A stretch of DNA of 64,000 nucleotides from Phytoactinopolyspora limicola (GTDB lineage: Bacteria; Actinomycetota; Actinomycetes; Jiangellales; Jiangellaceae). The stretch's first letter is position 1. Every line of letters starts with the position of its first letter. This document shows positions 57,819 through 64,000 of this stretch, piece after piece. The translations under genes and the position numbers were made by a program. The stretch is taken from positions 62,001 to 126,000 of the forward strand of contig NZ_JAAOEN010000013.1 in assembly GCF_011320225.1 (NCBI RefSeq), read 5' to 3'. Under the pieces are notes generated by a model. That model worked only from the letters and a program-made list of their open reading frames with translations, was not told the origin of the DNA and searched no databases.

Positions 57819-58766
57819 ATGATCCGAGCCGTAGGCTTCCGCCTCGCGTCGGTGGTGCCTGTGCTCCTGGGGATCTCGGTCATCTCGTTCTTCCTAATCC
57901 GGCTCGTCCCCGGCGACGTCGTCAGCTCCATCCTCGGCCAGGACTACGGCGATCCTGAGCTGGAAGCCTCCATGCGGGAGTACTTCGGCCTCGACCGACC
58001 CGTCCACGAGCAATTCGGCAGCTGGTTCACCTCGTTGATCCAAGGGGACCTAGGCCATTCCATGCGCACCGGCCGGCCGGTGACCGAGGAGATCCTCGAC
58101 CGATTCCCGCAGACACTCGAGCTGGCGCTGGCCGCACTCCTGGTGTCGGTAGCCATCTCCATCCCGCTCGGGGTTATCTCCGCCACCCGTCGCAACGGCG
58201 TACTGGACACCGGCTCCCGCCTGATATCGCTGATCGGGCTGTCGCTGCCGAACTTCTGGCTGGGCATCCTCCTGGTCCTGGTCTTCTCCGTACACCTCTC
58301 CTGGCTGCCGTCCGGTGGTTACACGCCCTTCGCGTTCAGCTGGGATCACTTCAAGTACCTGCTACTGCCGGCGGTGACCCTCGGGACGAGCCTCGCGGCC
58401 GTCACCATGCGGATGACCCGCTCCGCGCTGCTCGAAGTCCTGAACCAGGAGTACGTCCGCACGGCCCGGTCGAAAGGTCTCCGAGAGATCGTCGTCATCA
58501 ACCGGCACGCGCTGCGCAACGCACTCATCCCGGTGGTCACCGTCATCGGCATCCAGACCGGCGCGCTGCTCGGCGGGACCGTCGTCATCGAGCAGGTGTT
58601 CTCCTGGCCGGGCCTCGGCACCCTGGTGATCCGCGCCATCAGCCAACGCGACTATCCGCTGGTTCAAGGCACCATCCTGTTCCTCGCGGTGTTCTACGTC
58701 GTGGTGAACCTCATCGTCGACCTGATCTATCTCTATCTGGATCCGAGGTTGAGACACGATGCCTAG
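57819..58766 (+). CDS. Oligopeptide-type ABC permease, DppB-like (second system)
   Basis: A 315-residue permease: N-terminus MIRAVGFRLASVVPVLLGIS, the RLVPGDVVSSILGQDYGDPE segment, EAA-type loop QEYVRTARSKGLREIVVINR and about six helices. GAGGAG precedes the ATG at 57819. It overlaps the DppC-like gene by 8 bp. No binding protein is encoded between these genes or anywhere in this cluster within the window. Confidence 0.93.
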   Translation: MIRAVGFRLASVVPVLLGISVISFFLIRLVPGDVVSSILGQDYGDPELEASMREYFGLDRPVHEQFGSWFTSLIQGDLGHSMRTGRPVTEEILDRFPQTLELALAALLVSVAISIPLGVISATRRNGVLDTGSRLISLIGLSLPNFWLGILLVLVFSVHLSWLPSGGYTPFAFSWDHFKYLLLPAVTLGTSLAAVTMRMTRSALLEVLNQEYVRTARSKGLREIVVINRHALRNALIPVVTVIGIQTGALLGGTVVIEQVFSWPGLGTLVIRAISQRDYPLVQGTILFLAVFYVVVNLIVDLIYLYLDPRLRHDA

Positions 58767-59664
58767 CCAGCCAACCGTGGACGAACCTACCGGCGCCGTG
58801 CGCCAGTGGCTGCGCGGGCGAGCCCGGATGCCGCTGCTGCGCACGCTGCGCCATGACCGCATCGGGATCGCCGGGGCCGTCATCGTCGCCACCATCATCG
58901 GCGCCGCCGCACTCGCACCGTGGCTGGCGCCCTACGACCCCACAGCCATGTCCAGCCATCGACTGGCCGCACCCGGGGGTATCTTCCCGCTCGGTTCCGA
59001 CGAGGCCGGCCGTGACCTGTTGAGCCGCGTGCTCTACGGTGCGCGCACGTCCATCCAGGTCAGCGTCGTCGTCGTGACGCTGGCCAGCCTGATCGGGGTG
59101 ACACTCGGGCTGCTGGCCGGCTTCTACCGTGGAGTCCTCGACGGCGTCATCATGCGGATCATGGACATGATCTTCGCCTTCCCCACCCTGCTCCTGGCGC
59201 TGGCCGTGGTAGCCGCGCTCGGGCCGGACACCCGCAACTTGATCATCGCGTTGACGGTGGTGTTCGTGCCCAGCTTCGCCCGGGTGACCCGCGGCGCGGT
59301 GCTGTCCATCAGCAAGGAGCCGTACGTGGAAGCGGCCCGCTCGGCCGGACTACGCGACCGGCGGATCATCCTGAAGTACATCCTGCCCAACTCCATGGCA
59401 CCAATCGCGGTCCAGTTCACCATCAGCCTCGCCTACGCGATCCTGGTCGAAGCCTCCCTCGGCTACCTGGGGCTCGGTGTGCCGCCCCCGGCCCCGTCCT
59501 GGGGGTCCATGTTGTCCACCGGCAAGGCGTTCATGGAGATCTCGGTGTGGCCATCGCTGGTGCCAGGCATCTGCATCATGATCACAGTTCTCGGATTCAA
59601 TCTGCTCGGTGACGCGCTACGCGATTCCCTCGACCCGCGGCTCCGGTCGAGGGTGATGCGCTGA
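58759..59664 (+). CDS. Oligopeptide-type ABC permease, DppC-like (second system)
   Basis: A 301-residue permease: family segment FPLGSDEAGRDLLSRVLYGA, EAA loop PYVEAARSAGLRDRRIILKY, and the C-terminal LGLGVPPPAPSWGSMLSTGK. It ends 20 bp from the stop of a convergent aldehyde dehydrogenase gene. With the DppB-like protein it forms the membrane channel of the second system. Confidence 0.93.
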   Translation: MPSQPTVDEPTGAVRQWLRGRARMPLLRTLRHDRIGIAGAVIVATIIGAAALAPWLAPYDPTAMSSHRLAAPGGIFPLGSDEAGRDLLSRVLYGARTSIQVSVVVVTLASLIGVTLGLLAGFYRGVLDGVIMRIMDMIFAFPTLLLALAVVAALGPDTRNLIIALTVVFVPSFARVTRGAVLSISKEPYVEAARSAGLRDRRIILKYILPNSMAPIAVQFTISLAYAILVEASLGYLGLGVPPPAPSWGSMLSTGKAFMEISVWPSLVPGICIMITVLGFNLLGDALRDSLDPRLRSRVMR

Positions 59665-59684
59665 CGTCGTCCCCGCCGGGGTGG

Positions 59685-61160
59685 TCACGTCAAGGAGAGG
59701 TGCACCGTCATCGACCGGCTGTAGAACTCGCGGGCCGCCGCCCCCTGCTCCTTCGGTCCGGCTCCGGACGCCTTCCAGCCACCGAACGGCACGTACGGAT
59801 AACCACCCGTCGTCGGTTCATTGATCGACAACATTCCCACCTCGAACCGCTCGACGGCCGCATGGACCTGATCGAGGCGACGTGTGTGCACCGCTCCAGC
59901 CAGGCCGAACGGTGAGTCGTTGGCCAGCTCCAGCGCGGCGTCGAACGAGGCGGCGCGATACATCACCACCACCGGGCCGAAGATCTCCGCATGCCAGAAC
60001 TCACCAGCCGGGGCGGACAACTCCACCGCCAGAGGGGGCACGAACCACCCCGTGGCGGCCAGCTCCGGCCGGACCGTGCCCTCGGCCACCACCGTCGCAT
60101 CGGCCAGCCCGGTAGCCACCTGCTCCTGCAACCGGCCCCGTGCGTCGGCACTGATCAGGGGGCCGACGTCGGTCGCCGGATCGGTCGGCGGGCCCACCCG
60201 CAAACCCGCAACAGCGGCAGCCAGAAGCTCCCGGAACCGGTCGGCCACCGACTCCTCGACGATGACCCGCGCGGTGGCGGTACATTTCTCGCCGTTGCCG
60301 GAGAACGCCCCGACGACGACGGCCCGCACCGCGCGCTCGAGGTCGGCGTCGGCAGCGACGATCACCGCGTTGTGGCCACCCGTCTCCGCCTGCACCGGCC
60401 GCCCCAACGCGGCACACCGCTCCACCACCACCCGCCCCGCCGCCGTCGAGCCGGTGAACGTCACCGCGTCCACGTCGGGGTGGGTCACCACGGCCATACC
60501 GGTCTGGGCTCCGCCGGGCATCATCGCCAGTACGTCGGGTGGCAGGCCCGCCTCCAGCAGGCACTCCAGCAAACGGCAGGACAGCAGCGGCGTGAGCGGC
60601 GACGGTTTCCAGATCACCGGGTTGCCGAAGGCCAGCGCCGGGGCGATCTTCCAGCTGGGGATGGCGATCGGGAAGTTCCACGGGGTCACCGCCGCGACCA
60701 CACCCACCGGGCGGTCGACCACCAAGAGGTTCTGGCCGGTGGTGCCGCCGGCGAACCACTGGCCCTGGGCGCGGTCGGCCTCGGCGCCGTAGTAGGCGAA
60801 AATCGACGCGGCCCGGCGCACCTCGCCGATGGCCTCGCCGATCACCTTGCCTTCCTCCCGGCTCAGCTCGGCGCCATAACGTTCAGCGCGCTGCTCCAAC
60901 AGCCGGGCGGTTTCCTTGAGGATCCGGCACCGGTCGGGTATCGGTCGACGTGCCCACGGATGCCGGGCCTGGGCCAGCGCCCGCACCGCGTCGTCGACGT
61001 CGGCGGCGTTTGCCTCGCGGAACCGGGCTAGTACTTCGGAGTGGCGTGCCGGGTTGTGCGTCGCCACCTCCGCCCCGCCGCCGTCGGCCCAGGTGCCGGC
61101 CCAGTGTGCCCGCACCCAAGCCGGTTCATCCGGCTGACGTTGCACCTCAACCGCCGCCAT
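59685..61160 (-). CDS. Aldehyde dehydrogenase (NAD(P)-dependent)
   Basis: A 491-residue aldehyde dehydrogenase. Cofactor-binding segments are TPWNFPIAIPSWKIAPALAF and TFTGSTAAGR. The base Glu lies in VQAETGGHNAVIV (Thr-Gly-Gly-His instead of the usual Leu-Gly-Gly-Lys) and the nucleophile Cys in GNGEKCTATARV. The substrate is uncertain; the overall look is nearest to 2-oxoglutarate-semialdehyde or succinate-semialdehyde enzymes. It is last in a minus-strand run with two hydroxyacid dehydrogenases, overlapping the preceding gene by 14 bp. Confidence 0.88.
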   Translation of the reverse strand: MAAVEVQRQPDEPAWVRAHWAGTWADGGGAEVATHNPARHSEVLARFREANAADVDDAVRALAQARHPWARRPIPDRCRILKETARLLEQRAERYGAELSREEGKVIGEAIGEVRRAASIFAYYGAEADRAQGQWFAGGTTGQNLLVVDRPVGVVAAVTPWNFPIAIPSWKIAPALAFGNPVIWKPSPLTPLLSCRLLECLLEAGLPPDVLAMMPGGAQTGMAVVTHPDVDAVTFTGSTAAGRVVVERCAALGRPVQAETGGHNAVIVAADADLERAVRAVVVGAFSGNGEKCTATARVIVEESVADRFRELLAAAVAGLRVGPPTDPATDVGPLISADARGRLQEQVATGLADATVVAEGTVRPELAATGWFVPPLAVELSAPAGEFWHAEIFGPVVVMYRAASFDAALELANDSPFGLAGAVHTRRLDQVHAAVERFEVGMLSINEPTTGGYPYVPFGGWKASGAGPKEQGAAAREFYSRSMTVHLSLT

Positions 61161-62178
61161 CGCCGTATACCTCCGGGTTGACCACGTGGGCTGGCCGCCG
61201 CCCGGCCAGGACGTCGAGTACGCCGTCGACGACGCAGCGCGCCACCCGTGCCATGGCGTCGTTGGTCATGGCGGCCATGTGCGGCGTGGCGAACACTTTG
61301 GGGTGGGTGAGCAACTCGTCGTCGGTGGGCGGCGGCTCGGGTGAGAACACGTCCACCGCGTAGGCGGAGACCTGGCCGGAGTCCAGCGCGGACAGCATGG
61401 CGGCCCGGTCCACGATGGCGGCGCGCGCCGTGTTGACCACGACGACTCCGGGCCGAGTCCGGGCCAGTGTCCGCTCGTTCAGCAGACCCGCGGTATCGGG
61501 GGTCAGCGGGGTATGCACACTGATGACGTCCGCGCGTCGCAACAGTTCGTCGACGGTCACGGCCTGCGCACCGGGTGTAGCACCGGTGACGTAGGGGTCG
61601 TGGAAGATCACGTCGACGTCGTGGGCGGCGAACAGCGTCGCCACCTGTCGCCCGATGGCGCCGTAGCCGAGCAGGCCCAGCGTCGTCCCGGACAGGCCAC
61701 GCCCCAGCAAGCCACCACGGCTGATGGCGCCGGGCAACGATCCACCGGGCAGCCGCCCGCCGAGGAACACTTCACGCAGCTCAGGCAGCCGCCGGGTGAG
61801 GGTCAACACCACCAGCAGCACGAACTCCGCGACCGCACCCGCGTTGGCGGCCGGCGTGTTGACCACCGGGATCCCCCGCGCGGTGGCCGCGGCGACGTCG
61901 ACGTTCTCCGTGCCCGCGCCGTGCCGGCCGATCACCCGCAGCTGGGTGCCCGCGGCCACGACGTCGGCGGGCAGCGGTGAACTACGCACGATCAACGCCG
62001 CCGCCTCGGACACCTCCGCGCACAACACGTCCACACTGGTGCCGCTAGCCACCCGCACCTCGGCGTATTCACGAAGCTGACGCTCGGCGTCGGCATCGAT
62101 CGGCTCGGTCAGCAGCACCACTGGCCGGGCCGCCGCTCCCCCCGCGACGGCGAGCGGCGACCCGGAATCAGTAGCCAA
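61147..62178 (-). CDS. D-2-hydroxyacid dehydrogenase, phosphoglycerate-dehydrogenase-like
   Basis: A 343-residue NAD-dependent dehydrogenase. The Rossmann motif is LGLLGYGAIGRQVA. Catalytic Arg lies in VVVNTARAAIVD, Glu in AVDVFSPEPPPTD and His in VFATPHMAAMT. The substrate-domain loop has IGRHGAGTENVD. It has no ACT domain, so serine-biosynthetic PGDH is unlikely. It overlaps both neighbours by 11-14 bp. Together with the related enzyme upstream it suggests reduction or oxidation of two 2-oxo/2-hydroxy acids. Confidence 0.88.
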   Translation of the reverse strand: MATDSGSPLAVAGGAAARPVVLLTEPIDADAERQLREYAEVRVASGTSVDVLCAEVSEAAALIVRSSPLPADVVAAGTQLRVIGRHGAGTENVDVAAATARGIPVVNTPAANAGAVAEFVLLVVLTLTRRLPELREVFLGGRLPGGSLPGAISRGGLLGRGLSGTTLGLLGYGAIGRQVATLFAAHDVDVIFHDPYVTGATPGAQAVTVDELLRRADVISVHTPLTPDTAGLLNERTLARTRPGVVVVNTARAAIVDRAAMLSALDSGQVSAYAVDVFSPEPPPTDDELLTHPKVFATPHMAAMTNDAMARVARCVVDGVLDVLAGRRPAHVVNPEVYGDGGG

Positions 62179-63148
62179 GGGCCGGTTCTTTCATCATGCC
62201 GAGCAATGGGCGACCAGCGAGGAAGCGGTCCAGATTGGCCTGGAAGTCGGCCAGCAGCCGCTGCGGGTTGTTGACCGCGCGGAACGACGTGTGCGGGGTG
62301 AGCAGGGCGTTACGCGCGGTCCACAACGGGCTCTGCGCTCCCAGCGGCTCCTCGTCGAACACGTCGATCACCGCGCCGGCGATCCATTGTTGGTTCAGCG
62401 CCTCGAGGAGATCGGCTTCCTTCACCAATGCTCCCCGCCCGACGTTGATCAACACCGCGTCGGGTTTCATCAGCTTCAGCTCGCTGGCCTGGAACATGTG
62501 GTGGGTCTCCGGGGTGAGCGGCATGGCCAGCACGACGTAGTCGGACTCGGGCAGGACGTCGGCGAAGGACTCCCGGCCGACCACGGCGTCGAAGTGCTCC
62601 ACCGGCGTGCCGGAGCGGTTCACCCCGATCACCCGGGCCCCGAGCGCCCGGCACCGCCAGGCCACCTCGCGGCCGATGGCCCCGGTGCCGAACACTCCCA
62701 CCGTGCTGCCGCCGATCTCCCCCGCCTCGACTCCCCACTGCCAATGCCGGACCCGCTGGTGTTCGTAGAACTCGGGGAACCGACGAGCGACAGTGAACAT
62801 GGCGGCGACCACATATTCGGCGATGGGTACGTTGAACGAGTTGACCGAGCGGGTCACCAGAAGGCCCCCGGATTCGACCCGTCGGGTCAGCTGGTCGCTG
62901 GCGAGCCAGTCGAACCCGGCGGCGGTGATCTGCACCCAGCGCAGCCGCTCGGACGTGTCCAGCACCGCGCGGAACACGTCCTCGTTCATCGCGCTGCGCA
63001 GCATGATCTGCGCGTCCAGGTATTCGTCTCGCATCGTGCCGTCGGACAACGCGATCTCGCCGAAGGCCAGGTCGGGATACGCCTCACTCAACCGCGGAAT
63101 CATGAAACCGGCGAAGCGCTCGCTGACCAGCACGAGCGGCGCACTCAT
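62168..63148 (-). CDS. D-2-hydroxyacid dehydrogenase, GhrA-like
   Basis: A 326-residue dehydrogenase of the glyoxylate/hydroxypyruvate reductase A type. The Rossmann motif is VGVFGTGAIGREVA; catalytic residues are Arg in LINVGRGALVKE, Glu in VFDEEPLGAQ and His in LLTPHTSFRAV. The ATG at 63148 overlaps the tautomerase-like stop by 4 bp. It is only distantly similar to the neighbouring dehydrogenase, so the pair is not a recent duplication. Confidence 0.9.
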   Translation of the reverse strand: MSAPLVLVSERFAGFMIPRLSEAYPDLAFGEIALSDGTMRDEYLDAQIMLRSAMNEDVFRAVLDTSERLRWVQITAAGFDWLASDQLTRRVESGGLLVTRSVNSFNVPIAEYVVAAMFTVARRFPEFYEHQRVRHWQWGVEAGEIGGSTVGVFGTGAIGREVAWRCRALGARVIGVNRSGTPVEHFDAVVGRESFADVLPESDYVVLAMPLTPETHHMFQASELKLMKPDAVLINVGRGALVKEADLLEALNQQWIAGAVIDVFDEEPLGAQSPLWTARNALLTPHTSFRAVNNPQRLLADFQANLDRFLAGRPLLGMMKEPALGY

Positions 63149-63369
63149 GGGGCCGAGCCATCCGGGTTCAAGCCGGCGTCGACGTTCTGTTTACGCCGCG
63201 TGTAGGTGAGCCCGCCCTGCCCCCACGTGTCCATGTCTACCTCGTAGAGGAGAACCTGGGTGCCTTCCCGCCGCGCCCCGTGTTTGACCATCACCTCGGT
63301 GATATCGGCGATGATGGCATCCCGGACGGCCTGCTCGCGCCGGGCGATTTCCACTCTGACGATGGCCAT
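63145..63369 (-). CDS. 4-oxalocrotonate tautomerase-like small protein without Pro-1
   Basis: A 74-residue protein beginning MAIVRVEIARREQ, with helix EQAVRDAIIADITEVMVKHG and LLYEVDMDTWGQGGLTYTRR, the pattern of 4-oxalocrotonate tautomerase-fold subunits. The residue after Met is Ala, whereas active family members have the catalytic Pro there. If the start is correct the protein cannot use the normal amino-terminal proline chemistry. AAAGGAA precedes the ATG at 63369. It is translationally coupled to the GhrA-like enzyme. Confidence 0.78.
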   Translation of the reverse strand: MAIVRVEIARREQAVRDAIIADITEVMVKHGARREGTQVLLYEVDMDTWGQGGLTYTRRKQNVDAGLNPDGSAP

Positions 63370-63399
63370 AGGTCACGTTCCTTTCGGTCGAGAAGGGGA

Positions 63400-64000
63400 T
63401 CAGTTGTTCGCGCGAGCGCCGTTGCCGGCGCGGGCACGTTCGGCTTCCACGGCGAGGTAGGCGAAGCTGTGGGTGACTCCGGTGGCGAGCACCTGGTCGA
63501 AGATCTCCTCGGCTTTCGCGGCCTGGTGGTTGTATAGGTACCAGTTGCCGAGCCCGTACCCTTGCGTCGCCATCATCAACGGATCGCCGGCGAGCTGTCC
63601 GAGCAGCGCGTCCGGGCTGAGCTCACCGGTGTACAGGCGCATCCTCTTCTCGTAGCCGACGTCCGGCGCGCCGTCTTCGGCGGGTACCGCCCGGAACTCG
63701 TCCAACACCGTGGCGGCGTCGGCACCCCGGTTGAGCCGGCGCAGCGCCATGTACTGCCAGTCCAGACTGGCTACCCGGCCTTCGCGGTGGCGGGCGGTCT
63801 GGTTGGCCCGGGCGAACGGCTCCAGGCACCCCTCGAAGTCACCCCGCAGGTAGCGGGCTACTCCGAGGTGGTACCAGACCGACGTGTGCAGCGTCGTCAT
63901 GTAGAGCGCAAGGTTCTCGTGGCCGGCCGCCCGGCTCACCGGCAGATGCTGCTCCCGCACCCGATCCGGGTGGCCCAGCAGCAGGTGCACGATGTCCGTC
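63400..64000 (-). CDS. TPR-like repeat protein, N-terminus beyond window
   Basis: An open frame running to the right edge, with about 200 residues visible. It is helical and Ala/Leu/Tyr-rich with TPR-like spacing: WYHLGVARYLRGDFEGCLEP, YMALRRLNRGADAATVLDEF and NWYLYNHQAAKAEEIFDQVL each look like a TPR unit. The C-terminus is RARAGNGARANN. It lies 30 bp upstream of the tautomerase-like gene, in the same direction, and probably in its operon. Function not assignable. Confidence 0.75.
   Translation of the reverse strand, partial: TDIVHLLLGHPDRVREQHLPVSRAAGHENLALYMTTLHTSVWYHLGVARYLRGDFEGCLEPFARANQTARHREGRVASLDWQYMALRRLNRGADAATVLDEFRAVPAEDGAPDVGYEKRMRLYTGELSPDALLGQLAGDPLMMATQGYGLGNWYLYNHQAAKAEEIFDQVLATGVTHSFAYLAVEAERARAGNGARANN

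Noticed and set aside
1-64000. tRNA genes, rRNA genes, riboswitches, prophage or insertion sequences.
   Set aside because: No TpsiC-arm or other tRNA landmark, cobalamin-riboswitch box, transposase or integrase sequence was recognised on either strand by eye; weak examples could still be missed.

Overview
The window looks like a stretch of actinomycete chromosome. It is uniformly GC-rich, uses GTG and TTG starts freely, and has many 4-base start/stop overlaps. It encodes a Scy/FilP-like coiled-coil protein, an actinobacterial-type methylmalonyl-CoA epimerase and a SigE-like sigma factor. The overall flavour resembles a filamentous soil actinomycete of the Jiangella/Phytoactinopolyspora or Nocardioides kind; this is inference and not proven by a marker gene. 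No rRNA, tRNA, transposase, integrase, phage gene or CRISPR array was recognised.

Layout. 1-8120 (minus strand): a LacI regulator with two palindromic operators, a two-permease sugar ABC importer with its lipoprotein binding protein (no ATPase), then four consecutive ADP-ribosylglycohydrolase (DraG-family) genes, the last cut by the window edge. 8222-11317: a TetR regulator, a glutamate dehydrogenase-family enzyme and a divergent ABC-2-like membrane protein, with a 16-bp site repeated in inverted orientation between the divergent genes. 11550-12978: a SigE-type sigma factor with a membrane-anchored anti-sigma-like partner. 13083-16505: an interspersed repeat array, an Rrf2 regulator, a strong dyad operator, an acyl-CoA mutase large subunit and a YbbN-like thioredoxin-TPR protein.

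16508-28687: a self-contained catabolic cluster under a TetR regulator. It holds two YtcJ-type amidohydrolases, a complete oligopeptide-type ABC importer (SBP, two permeases, two ATPases), an aminobutyraldehyde-type dehydrogenase, a class III aminotransferase and the TetR gene. The plausible scheme is uptake of an N-acyl amine, amide hydrolysis, transamination, then aldehyde oxidation. 28781-33011: MarR, a bacterial PH-domain protein, a 50-residue membrane protein, then MeaB GTPase, thiolase and methylmalonyl-CoA epimerase (propionyl/methylmalonyl-CoA metabolism, linking to the mutase at 13.8 kb). 33291-37040: the coiled-coil protein, a small zinc-finger-like protein and an MMPL transporter whose start codon abuts that of its divergent neighbour.

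37180-46128: a probable phosphate-scavenging locus with a PhoP-box-like direct repeat, ugpC-B-A-E, a secreted glycerophosphodiester phosphodiesterase, a LacI regulator and a TIGR03767-like metallophosphoesterase. 46209-54203: DUF1992 protein, lipoproteins, a large secreted clan-A-type glycoside hydrolase, a DUF998-like membrane protein and a serine hydrolase broken by an in-frame TAG. 54204-54909: gene-free, with a second, denser copy of the interspersed repeat. 54910-64000: a second oligopeptide-type ABC system (divergent ATPases and permeases, Lrp/AsnC between, no binding protein seen), then a minus-strand run of a TPR protein, a tautomerase-like protein lacking Pro-1, two D-2-hydroxyacid dehydrogenases and an aldehyde dehydrogenase.

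The least explained non-coding structures are the two arrays built on CACAAGGAGGCTTA and a set of long palindromes at gene 3' ends, several sharing a CCGGTGATC tag and reaching an 86-bp perfect palindrome at 43293-43378.
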